DNA of 6,101 nt from Candidatus Uhrbacteria bacterium (GCA_014728435.1 WJLP01000054.1:1-6101), one strand, 5' to 3'; counted from the first letter of the stretch, positions 1-4,978 are shown. The notes: generated from the letters alone by a model not told the origin. Made by a program: numbers and translations.

Positions 1-8
1 ATGTATAT

Positions 9-32
9 AAAAAGCCTCGGTTAGTTCCGAGG
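9..32 (-). terminator. Intrinsic terminator of the histidine phosphatase gene
   Basis: Read on the minus strand, CCTCGG, a six-base loop AACTAA and CCGAGG form a perfect 6-bp GC-rich stem, followed by CTTTTTATA. It lies about 10 bases past the TGA stop of the phosphatase gene. On the plus strand the same stem is followed by TTCTTT, so it could also weakly stop transcription entering from the left. Confidence 0.85.
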
Positions 33-41
33 TTCTTTGGT

Positions 42-686
42 TCAGTAAGGTACACGGTTGATATATTTGGGCCACCAGCCGCGGGAGTTGAAGATAAGTT
101 TGCTGATTCCGGTGTTATCGATTCGCATACGCCAGATTAGGTGGCTATCGAAGCCGAGAATCATTTGGAGAAGGCATTTGATAGTTAAACCGTGAGAGTA
201 GCACGCCAGGCGTACTGTGAGGCCGGATTCTAGCAGTTCTTGATTTTTCAGTACAATATCCTCAAGCCAACCGTTTACCCGCGACATAACTTGCCTTTGG
301 CTTTCGCCGCCAGGAGGCTGGTAATCGATTCCCATTTCAGCCATTTGATGAACGACTTTTGCTGTGAGTACTTCGGAACGAATTTTACCTTCAAATTCAC
401 CGGCAGAGTATTCTATCAGGCGATCGTCTACAAGGATCACGGGGCCTTTTCCGGCCAGTGAGATTTCGGCAGTGCTTTTTGTTCTGAGAAAAGGACTGCA
501 ATAAACAGTATCAAATTCTATTCCATATTTTTGAAAAAATTTGTAGAGTGCCGTACTTTGATCTTCTCCAAGTTGGCTTAGAGGAGTGCTTGCACTGCGT
601 CCGCCAACAATGTGAGGATTTTTGTTCATGTGCGACTCAGCGTGGCGGATCAGGTAGATTTCGATTTCTGTTTTAGGATCAATCAT
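42..686 (-). CDS. Histidine phosphatase family protein (phosphoglycerate mutase-like)
   Basis: A 214-residue cytoplasmic protein of the histidine phosphatase (RHG) superfamily, which transfers a phosphoryl group through a phospho-histidine. The N-terminal signature LIRHAES places the catalytic His at residue 15 after Arg14. SPFLRTKSTA supplies the second conserved Arg near residue 68, the acid/base Glu lies in LIEYSAGEFEG (about residue 92), and the second active-site His is in CYSHG (about 165). All core residues are present and the length is normal for a single-domain phosphatase, so the enzyme is probably active. The substrate cannot be read from sequence; phosphosugar or nucleotide phosphatases and CobC/GpmB-like enzymes all share this pattern. 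The start ATG has GGAGGT just upstream (spacing 3-4 bases). The gene has its own promoter (717-745) and terminator (9-32), so it is probably monocistronic. A 9-codon open frame overlaps its start codon as ATGA. Confidence 0.93.
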   Translation of the reverse strand: MIDPKTEIEIYLIRHAESHMNKNPHIVGGRSASTPLSQLGEDQSTALYKFFQKYGIEFDTVYCSPFLRTKSTAEISLAGKGPVILVDDRLIEYSAGEFEGKIRSEVLTAKVVHQMAEMGIDYQPPGGESQRQVMSRVNGWLEDIVLKNQELLESGLTVRLACYSHGLTIKCLLQMILGFDSHLIWRMRIDNTGISKLIFNSRGWWPKYINRVPY

Positions 687-716
687 GTGACCTCCGATGT
701 TGATGAACTCATGGAA

Positions 717-745
717 TTAATAGCAAAAAACATGACTTACGTCAA
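717..745 (-). promoter_or_regulatory. Sigma70-type promoter of the phosphatase gene
   Basis: On the minus strand TTGACG (740-745) is separated by exactly 17 bases from TATTAA (717-722), and the -10 is preceded by TGC, an extended -10 feature. Predicted transcription start is near 710, leaving a leader of about 24 bases that contains the GGAGGT ribosome binding site. The -35 is preceded by TATTA, as in the other two TTGAC promoters of this window. Prediction from sequence only. Confidence 0.65.
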
Positions 746-751
746 TAATAG

Positions 752-831
752 AGTTACAAGACTAAGGTTGAAAGTAGCAAGAGTTGGCTAAACAGCTTAA
801 GTGTTTACAGTTACTTTTGTTGCTTGTAACT
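752..831. repeat. 9-bp inverted repeat in the phosphatase/antiporter intergenic region
   Basis: AGTTACAAG (752-760) and CTTGTAACT (823-831) are perfect reverse complements 62 bases apart. A further AGTTAC lies at 809-814, and AAAC...GTTT flanks a CTTAAG palindrome inside. The region is just past the antiporter stop (847) and just upstream of the phosphatase -35 (745). No T-run follows, so it is not a standard terminator; it could be an RNA fold at the 3' end of the antiporter mRNA or a binding site. Chance is not excluded. Nothing else was recognised in this 160-base gap besides the promoter. Confidence 0.3.
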
Positions 832-846
832 TGATATTTGCTATTG

Positions 847-2508
847 TTAGAGCTGAAGAGCTTCCATTTCTTTGTTACGGATGCGTTTGATGCCTTTGGT
901 AATATCTTTGCCGCTTAGAATATGTCCTAAAATCTGCCCGGCTGTGAGGTGAGGGAGTAGAACATAGTCGGCACCGGCTTTGTAGAGCACTTCGAGTTCT
1001 TCTTTACTTTGAGCGCGTACAATAATGGTGGGGCGGTTGCGTTTTTGGCTGTAGAGTTCGAGTACTGACAGGTTATCTTGTAAGTCCGGGCTGGTGATGA
1101 TGAGTACTTCAGCTTTTGTGATGAGCATATCTTCCATGATTTCCGGGTCGGTGATGTCGCCAAACAAGACATTATATCCTTTTTTTTGCAGTTTGTGTAC
1201 CACGTCAGGATCAAATTCGATGATGAGCAGTTGGTTTTTGGGTAAGAGAGCGGCGATGCCGATGCCGGTGCGATGACAGCCGATTAAAACATATTTGCGC
1301 TTACGTGATTTTTTAATTCCGGGTTCTTTATCGGTTCGGCTTTCAAAAATGGAAAGCGGTGATTGTAAAAGTTTGTATAGCTTGTTGGCGTTTATGATCA
1401 TGTAGGTTGAGATGGTAATGGTGATGATACCCACGCCGGTGATGAGTGTTACGGTGGCATTGCTAATGTGCCCCAGTTTTAAACCCACGGCCGCTACGAT
1501 AAGGCTGAATTCGGATATTTGCGCCACGGTAAGGCCTGTCAGTAAACCGGTGCGTTTGCGGTAGCCCAAGAAACCAAGAATAGTGAGCACTATAAGCGGA
1601 TTGCCGATTAGTACAAAAAGTGAGAAGACGATGATAGGCCAAGCCAAACCGGAGAGATTGGATAATGCCATGGACGCGCCCAGGAGAACAAAAAAGATGA
1701 CTATGAAGAAATCGCGCAAAGAACGGATTTTATTGCTGATTTGCATGCGCTCCAAAGAATTTGAGAGGGCGAGGCCCGCCAAAAAGCCTGCGATTTCGAT
1801 GGAAAAGCCCATGAAGCTGACAATTACAGCCATACCTAAGACCCAGGCCAGGCTGGATATGAAGAGCAGTTCTTGGGATTTTGCCAGGTGGTCGAAAAGT
1901 TTAGGGATGATTTTTTTGCCGATCCAAAGAGTAATGCTGACGAGCAGAAAACCTTTGATGAGAGTTAAGATGAGTTCGGTAAAACTTGTGCCCGTGCCAT
2001 CGCTTAAGCCGGAGAGAAGCACTAGAATGATTACAGCTACGGCGTCTTGAACAAGAAGCATGCCCACGCTGATTTTACCGTGCAAGGAGCGCAGTTCTTT
2101 TTTGTCGGAAAGAAGTTTGACTATGATGATTGTACTGGAAAAGGTGAGGGCTATGGCAATGTAAAGTGCTTCGAGCCAGTCATAACCGAAAAGAGTGGCT
2201 ATTATGTAACCGAAAAGACTGGTAAAGACGATTTGACCCAAACCAAGGATAAGCGACACTTTGCCGACCAGCTTGAGGGAGGTGTAATTGATTTCCAAGC
2301 CAACCAAAAAGAGCAGGAACATGATGCCCAAGTCGGAAAAAAGTTGAAAAGTTTCACGGTCGCTTAAATGAAAAAAGCCGAAAGTGGCTATGATCACTCC
2401 GGCGGCCAGGTATGCCAAAATAAAAGGCTGTTTTAGCATTCTTGCAAAAGCGCTGAGTATTGTAACTAAAACTACGGTTGCGGCTAGTTCTAAAAGTATG
2501 CCCTCCAT
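847..2508 (-). CDS. CPA2 cation:proton antiporter with TrkA-N (RCK) domain, KefB/KefC-like
   Basis: A 553-residue membrane protein of the CPA2 monovalent cation:proton antiporter family, expected to exchange K+ or Na+ for H+. Residues 1 to about 380 hold roughly twelve hydrophobic segments (Na+/H+ exchanger fold). MLLVQDAVAV (about 150-159) carries the QD pair typical of Kef-type proteins rather than the DD pair of NapA/NhaA. Residues 405-525 are a TrkA-N/RCK Rossmann domain: YVLIGCHRTG, an acidic second-strand end at IEFDP (about 430), LFGDITDP (about 448) and YVLLPHLTAG (about 515). No TrkA-C domain follows, so it is shorter than KefB/KefC (about 600). The middle Gly of the usual GxGxxG is His412. 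The ATG is 6 bases from a TATAAT box with no Shine-Dalgarno, suggesting a leaderless mRNA. No clear terminator is seen. Family call is firm; the ion and any K+ efflux role are inferred. Confidence 0.93.
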   Translation of the reverse strand: MEGILLELAATVVLVTILSAFARMLKQPFILAYLAAGVIIATFGFFHLSDRETFQLFSDLGIMFLLFLVGLEINYTSLKLVGKVSLILGLGQIVFTSLFGYIIATLFGYDWLEALYIAIALTFSSTIIIVKLLSDKKELRSLHGKISVGMLLVQDAVAVIILVLLSGLSDGTGTSFTELILTLIKGFLLVSITLWIGKKIIPKLFDHLAKSQELLFISSLAWVLGMAVIVSFMGFSIEIAGFLAGLALSNSLERMQISNKIRSLRDFFIVIFFVLLGASMALSNLSGLAWPIIVFSLFVLIGNPLIVLTILGFLGYRKRTGLLTGLTVAQISEFSLIVAAVGLKLGHISNATVTLITGVGIITITISTYMIINANKLYKLLQSPLSIFESRTDKEPGIKKSRKRKYVLIGCHRTGIGIAALLPKNQLLIIEFDPDVVHKLQKKGYNVLFGDITDPEIMEDMLITKAEVLIITSPDLQDNLSVLELYSQKRNRPTIIVRAQSKEELEVLYKAGADYVLLPHLTAGQILGHILSGKDITKGIKRIRNKEMEALQL

Positions 2509-2514
2509 TAGTAA

Positions 2515-2523
2515 ATTATACCA
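2515..2523 (-). promoter_or_regulatory. Extended -10 promoter of the CPA2 antiporter, predicted leaderless
   Basis: On the minus strand TGGTATAAT is a consensus -10 (2515-2520) with the TGN extension. Only six bases, TTACTA, separate it from the ATG at 2508, so the usual start seven bases past the -10 would be the A of the start codon. No good -35 lies at 16-18 bases (TTGATT is 20 bases away), consistent with an extended -10 promoter. No ribosome binding site fits. Confidence 0.65.
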
Positions 2524-2601
2524 TACAATTTGAAAAAAATAATCAACTTAATTCTGAATTTCATAAATACCAACAAACAAAGCAGTTCATTAATCAAGGT
2601 C

Positions 2602-2624
2602 AAAAAAACCCGTTTGTTACGGGT
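2602..2624 (-). terminator. Intrinsic terminator of the small membrane protein operon
   Basis: On the minus strand ACCCGT, loop AACAA and ACGGGT form a perfect 6-bp stem followed by a run of seven T (including the last stem base partner region). It begins five bases past the TAA stop of the 88-residue gene (2629-2631), so it ends that unit before the antiporter promoter at 2523. Confidence 0.88.
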
Positions 2625-2628
2625 AGTG

Positions 2629-2895
2629 TTAGACGGTGTTATCCCAATCACTTGCCAAGGGGCGGCGCTTGATGCGCTTGATGGGAATATGTAAAGAGGA
2701 ATTTGTTTTATCGAAGATCGGAATGTCGCCCGGAGTGTTTTTGCGCATGCGTTCTATTTGTTTGGCCAATTTATCGGGTGTGGGCGCTTTGCGCTTGTTT
2801 GCTAACAAGCCGCGGTAAGCAAAGTTAATCAAGTAACCGCCGATAACGAAACATATCAGAGCGCAAACGGCGAGAATGCAACTTATCAAATCCAT
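2629..2895 (-). CDS. Small single-pass membrane protein of unknown function
   Basis: An 88-residue protein I do not recognise. Residues 2-25 are strongly hydrophobic (CILAVCALICFVIGGYLI) and would form one membrane helix or uncleaved signal anchor. It is followed by a basic, Pro-containing tail with LAKQIERMRKNTPG (about 47-60) and a cluster IPIKRIKRRP (about 70-79), suggesting a cytoplasmic C-terminus by the positive-inside rule. The start was placed at 2895, not at the ATG five codons further upstream (2910), because GAGGG (2901-2905) sits five bases before 2895 whereas nothing resembling a ribosome binding site precedes 2910. With this start the gene overlaps the end of the 127-residue gene by 10 bases, so the two are probably translationally coupled. 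A strong terminator follows directly. Function unknown; the operon partner has a related layout. Confidence 0.7.
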   Translation of the reverse strand: MDLISCILAVCALICFVIGGYLINFAYRGLLANKRKAPTPDKLAKQIERMRKNTPGDIPIFDKTNSSLHIPIKRIKRRPLASDWDNTV

Positions 2896-3269
2896 GGCAT
2901 CCCTCGGCATGGCGGTATTCTATAAGGGTCGGGTTCTTCTTGGGCCAATCGCGCTTCAAGGCGCACAATGCGCGCGGCTCTTCTGGCTTGCTCGATTTCC
3001 AGATTGTTATAACGGTACTTTTCGCGAGCTAATTGGCACTTGAGGTTGATTTGCGCGGGAACGGTGAAGATTTGAGTTTGTTCGGCACGTTCATCCGCGT
3101 AAGCGATAATTTGCTTGCCGCTTGTGATGGCGATTTGCACGCTGAAAAACAAATAGAATGCTCCAACAAAAGCGGCGAGTTCATTGGTTGGGAAAGATAT
3201 GATGAGATCAGAGCCGGTGATCAGAAGAATAACGGTTGTGAGAATATTTCGGAACAGGCCCTTTTGCAT
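2886..3269 (-). CDS. Small two-pass membrane protein with Arg-rich helical tail, unknown function
   Basis: A 127-residue protein I do not recognise. Two hydrophobic stretches, about residues 8-25 (ILTTVILLITGSDLIIS) and 31-50 (LAAFVGAFYLFFSVQIAI), look like a membrane hairpin. Residues 76-112 form a charged helix rich in Arg, Glu and Ala (EQARRAARIVRLEARLAQEE), possibly a coiled coil, and the end is Pro-rich (PDPYRIPPCRGMPWI). The start at 3269 was chosen because AAGGAG lies six bases upstream; the in-frame ATG at 3275 touches the ribosome binding site directly and cannot be used with it. The gene heads a two-gene unit with its own promoter (3298-3326), overlaps the 88-residue gene and ends at its terminator. 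Both proteins are membrane anchors with charged tails, so they may act together at the membrane; that is inference. Confidence 0.72.
   Translation of the reverse strand: MQKGLFRNILTTVILLITGSDLIISFPTNELAAFVGAFYLFFSVQIAITSGKQIIAYADERAEQTQIFTVPAQINLKCQLAREKYRYNNLEIEQARRAARIVRLEARLAQEEPDPYRIPPCRGMPWI
2901..2905 (-). promoter_or_regulatory. Ribosome binding site fixing the start of the 88-residue gene
   Basis: GAGGG on the minus strand, five bases upstream of the ATG at 2895 and inside the end of the 127-residue gene. It selects 2895 over the upstream ATG at 2910. Confidence 0.65.
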
Positions 3270-3275
3270 GCGCAT

Positions 3276-3281
3276 CTCCTT
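3276..3281 (-). promoter_or_regulatory. Ribosome binding site fixing the start of the 127-residue gene
   Basis: AAGGAG on the minus strand with a six-base spacer to the ATG at 3269. The other in-frame ATG (3275) directly abuts the motif, so the downstream ATG is the better start. Confidence 0.75.
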
Positions 3282-3297
3282 GTTAGGGTGCGAGCCA

Positions 3298-3326
3298 AAT
3301 TTAGCAGTAAATTACCAAGGAGTCAA
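3298..3326 (-). promoter_or_regulatory. Sigma70-type promoter of the small membrane protein operon
   Basis: On the minus strand TTGACT (3321-3326) is followed after 17 bases by TAAATT (3298-3303, four of six matches to TATAAT). Predicted start is near 3291, giving a leader of about 22 bases with the AAGGAG site. Immediately upstream of the -35 is an AT-rich stretch and then the heptamer repeat at 3341-3361, in the same arrangement as at the plus-strand promoter near 4920. Confidence 0.6.
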
Positions 3327-3340
3327 TAACTAATAATAGC

Positions 3341-3361
3341 TTACGGAGCACGGAGCGCGTA
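3341..3361 (+). repeat. Heptamer repeat array, copy A
   Basis: Three consecutive 7-base units, TTACGGA, GCACGGA and GCGCGTA, fit a loose consensus GYRCGRA. The last unit runs into the perfect palindrome CGCGTACGCG (3356-3365). The array lies between the stop of the 82-residue gene (3367) and the -35 of the membrane protein operon (3326). Matching arrays are at 4845-4865 and, inverted, at 4888-4906. Confidence 0.6.
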
Positions 3362-3366
3362 CGCGG

Positions 3367-3615
3367 CTAGTATTTTAGTGCCATTTTGTCGAACTCTTGT
3401 AAGAATTCAATTTCTTCTTCTAAAATTTTTTGAAATGTAATTGAGTCGCGTTTTTGGTAAGCGTCGCGTTTGCGAATAAAAAAATCTTGCAATTTGGGCA
3501 GAGCTGCTAGTATTTTTGCTTCATCCTCGGGCTTTGGGTCGGGCATCTGCATCATTTCCGCCACGAAAGCCGGCTCCGGTACCGAAATAGCCTGATAAAC
3601 CAATTCAGTTCTCAT
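3367..3615 (-). CDS. Small acidic helical protein of unknown function
   Basis: An 82-residue, probably cytoplasmic protein that I do not recognise. It has no hydrophobic helix. Residues 29-80 are predicted largely helical by eye, with heptad-like spacing of Leu, Phe and Ile (AKILAALPKLQDFFI, then TFQKILEEEIEFLQEFDKMA), so a helical bundle or coiled coil is likely. The N-terminal 28 residues are Pro and Met-rich. Net charge is slightly negative. The ATG at 3615 overlaps the last 11 bases of the 57-58-codon gene upstream, and no ribosome binding site is at a usable distance (an AGGAG lies 18 bases away), so translation is probably coupled to the upstream gene. The TAG stop lies six bases from the heptamer array; no terminator is seen. 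Confidence 0.62.
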   Translation of the reverse strand: MRTELVYQAISVPEPAFVAEMMQMPDPKPEDEAKILAALPKLQDFFIRKRDAYQKRDSITFQKILEEEIEFLQEFDKMALKY

Positions 3616-3781
3616 AGTCTTGTATCGACCGATCTCCTGTTCTTTCCGTGGCTTTGGCCAACCATAAAGCCGGACTGGATTTTAATTTTCGCAACTCAAC
3701 TTGCGCTTTCTCTAAAGCTCTCCTGAACGGAAACTTTTCTCTTTCGGGTAGACTTTTATCAAAATTTGGTTTTTCCATCAT
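3605..3781 (-). CDS. Very small basic protein of unknown function
   Basis: A 58-residue open frame (57 if the second of two tandem ATGs, at 3778, is used). The protein begins MEKPNFDKSLPEREKF, has a charged central helix (about residues 19-33, RRALEKAQVELRKLK) and ends with DRSIQDYEN. It has 13 Lys/Arg against 10 Asp/Glu, so it is mildly basic, with no membrane segment. Support for a real gene: it fills the gap between the Ca2+ antiporter (stop at 3823) and the 82-residue gene, has a plausible soluble-protein composition, and ends in an 11-base overlap with the next gene. Against it: there is no ribosome binding site, and its ATG pair abuts a TATACT sequence that could be a -10. It may be co-transcribed with the antiporter (41-base gap) or start a separate unit. 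I recognise no family. Confidence 0.5.
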   Translation of the reverse strand: MMEKPNFDKSLPEREKFPFRRALEKAQVELRKLKSSPALWLAKATERTGDRSIQDYEN

Positions 3782-3792
3782 AGTATAATTAC

Positions 3793-3821
3793 AAGCTGCA
3801 GGCTTTCGCTAACAGCTGCTT
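3793..3821 (-). other. Imperfect hairpin with GAAA tetraloop after the Ca2+ antiporter
   Basis: On the minus strand AAGC at one end pairs with GCTT at the other. Inside are two GC/GC pairs interrupted by mismatches, closed by GC-GAAA-GC, a GNRA tetraloop. It lies two bases past the antiporter stop codon and just before the 57-58-codon gene. There is no T-run after it, so it is at best a weak terminator or an mRNA 3' end or processing structure. Confidence 0.3.
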
Positions 3822-3822
3822 A

Positions 3823-4785
3823 TTATCCTCTTATCGTTGCCGCCATGATATATGCCGCGTAAATAAAAAGAAAGACCACTCCTTGCCACTTTTGCAGTTC
3901 TCTTTTTTTACCAACAAACATCCAGGCAAATAAAAGCAAAGTAGCAACCACAACAGCGATAATGTCGAAATTACTCTCAAGAAAAAAAGGTAAAGGCTGA
4001 ATAATCGCGCTAAGGCCCAAAATCCACAAAATATTAAAAATATTTGACCCTACCGCATTACCCACGGCCAGCTCCGCGTTCTTTTTGTATGCCGCGACTG
4101 CGGATGTAACCAATTCGGGTAAAGATGTGCCCAATGCCACTATCGTTAAACCGATAAATGTTGTACTTAAGCCGAGCGCTCCCGCTATTTCAATCGCTCC
4201 GCTAACTACCCAATTGCCGCCTATTACCAAGCCGACAAGGCCGACCGCCACATGGGCAAATGACTTGGGCAGTTTTTCCGGCGTTTCCTCGATTTCAAAT
4301 TTTCGTTTCCTGTCTTTTACGGCCACGCCATAGATGTAATACATAAAAATTACCAAAAAGGCTATCATTACCAGGCCGTCACTGCGCGATATCATGTTCG
4401 CGCCAAATCCATCCAGCCAAACGTCATTGGCCAAAATGGCCAATACAAAAATTGCCAGCAAACTAAATGGAATTTCCCGCCAAACCGTACCCTGCCTTAC
4501 GCTGGGCGGGCATATTAAAGCCGTTACACCCAAAATTAATAAAATATTGGCGACATTACTACCGATAACGTTAGCGATGGCCAGTTGCGCGTCACCTTGC
4601 CCGCTGGCAAAAACATTTACCACCAACTCCGGTAAAGATGTTCCAAAAGACACAATGGTTAAACCAATCACCAAATTACTAACCTTCAAACGCTTGGCGA
4701 TCCAAACGGAACCATCCACCAATAAATCCGCGCCTTTAACCAAGAATAAAAATCCCAAGATAAAAAGCATTATAGTAATAAGCAT
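3823..4785 (-). CDS. Calcium/cation antiporter of the CaCA family (YrbG-like)
   Basis: A 320-residue inner-membrane antiporter that exchanges Ca2+ for Na+ or H+. It shows the two inverted alpha repeats of the CaCA superfamily: GTSLPEL at about 48-54 with GSNVAN (75-80), and GTSLPEL at about 219-225 with GSNIFN (246-251). Glu53 and Glu224 correspond to the ion-binding glutamates of archaeal NCX_Mj. The position of NCX_Mj Asp240 is Asn251 here, making the two repeats symmetrical. About ten hydrophobic helices flank a charged central loop (about 156-172, VKDRKRKFEIEE). The start at 4785 was chosen over the ATG at 4848 because the result has normal family length, begins with the first membrane helix (MLITIMLFILGF), and because an extended -10 box lies inside the 21 codons that would be added. 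There is no clear ribosome binding site, only GGGA about nine bases away. The transported counter-ion is not decided by sequence. Confidence 0.93.
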   Translation of the reverse strand: MLITIMLFILGFLFLVKGADLLVDGSVWIAKRLKVSNLVIGLTIVSFGTSLPELVVNVFASGQGDAQLAIANVIGSNVANILLILGVTALICPPSVRQGTVWREIPFSLLAIFVLAILANDVWLDGFGANMISRSDGLVMIAFLVIFMYYIYGVAVKDRKRKFEIEETPEKLPKSFAHVAVGLVGLVIGGNWVVSGAIEIAGALGLSTTFIGLTIVALGTSLPELVTSAVAAYKKNAELAVGNAVGSNIFNILWILGLSAIIQPLPFFLESNFDIIAVVVATLLLFAWMFVGKKRELQKWQGVVFLFIYAAYIMAATIRG

Positions 4786-4798
4786 AATATTAATCCCA

Positions 4799-4807
4799 AG
4801 TATACCA
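4799..4807 (-). promoter_or_regulatory. Extended -10 promoter of the Ca2+ antiporter
   Basis: On the minus strand TGGTATACT provides a near-consensus -10 (4799-4804) with the TGN extension and no good -35 at normal distance. The ATG at 4785 is 13 bases past the -10, so the predicted leader is only about seven bases. The element closely resembles TGGTATAAT in front of the CPA2 antiporter. Confidence 0.55.
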
Positions 4808-4844
4808 CAATCGTTTTTGAACAATATATTTATGTAAAGATGAT

Positions 4845-4865
4845 GCACGAAGTACGAAGCGCGAA
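4845..4865 (+). repeat. Heptamer repeat array, copy B
   Basis: Three head-to-tail 7-base units, GCACGAA, GTACGAA and GCGCGAA. Located in the 193-base divergent intergenic region between the Ca2+ antiporter and the 259-residue gene, about 40 bases upstream of the antiporter -10. It faces the inverted copy C across 22 bases. Confidence 0.7.
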
Positions 4866-4887
4866 ATGGTGATCGTGTATCATCTGC

Positions 4888-4906
4888 TTCGTGCCGTGCT
4901 CCGTGC
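4888..4906 (-). repeat. Heptamer repeat array, copy C (inverted)
   Basis: Read on the minus strand the units are GCACGGA, GCACG (shortened to five bases) and GCACGAA. On the plus strand the array ends 13 bases before the TTGACA -35 of the 259-residue gene, and CCGTGCTCCGT plus the following GCTAT match the reverse complement of the array at 3341-3357 and its flank. With copy B it forms an imperfect inverted repeat. Confidence 0.65.
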
Positions 4907-4919
4907 TATGTAATAATTA

Positions 4920-4948
4920 TTGACATGAGGCCATTTTTTTAGTTAGAT
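4920..4948 (+). promoter_or_regulatory. Sigma70-type promoter of the 259-residue gene
   Basis: A perfect -35 TTGACA (4920-4925), a 17-base spacer and a weak -10 TTAGAT (4943-4948, three of six). The -35 is preceded by an AT-rich tract TAATAATTA that could act as an UP element. Predicted start is near 4955. A weak -10 with a perfect -35 may indicate activator dependence, or the -10 may be misassigned. Confidence 0.5.
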
Positions 4949-4968
4949 GTGCCTATGAAGCATGACTT

Positions 4969-4974
4969 GAGGTG
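4969..4974 (+). promoter_or_regulatory. Ribosome binding site of the 259-residue gene
   Basis: GAGGTG, four bases before the ATG at 4979. It supports that start, which is also the first in-frame ATG. Confidence 0.75.
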
Positions 4975-4978
4975 AACA

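Noticed and set aside
1583..2367. Two plus-strand open frames (1583-2050 and 2047-2367) antisense to the CPA2 antiporter
   Set aside because: They have low-complexity, Lys/Met/Ser-rich translations typical of the complement of a membrane protein gene, and no ribosome binding site; the minus-strand frame has clear family motifs.
2509..2672. Plus-strand 64-codon frame across the gap between the CPA2 antiporter and the small membrane operon
   Set aside because: It crosses the minus-strand promoter and terminator and has an unstructured translation with no start signals.
3033..3329. Plus-strand 98-codon frame opposite the 127-residue gene
   Set aside because: It runs through the promoter and ribosome binding site of the minus-strand operon and has no translation signals of its own.
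4085..4837. Plus-strand open frames of 82 and 147 codons opposite the Ca2+ antiporter
   Set aside because: Antisense shadows: Thr/Pro/Lys-rich translations mirrored from the alpha-repeat codons, no start signals.
4845..4906. Heptamer arrays considered as a CRISPR array or transposon ends
   Set aside because: Units are only seven bases and contiguous without spacers, no cas genes are present, and no transposase or target-site duplication is visible.
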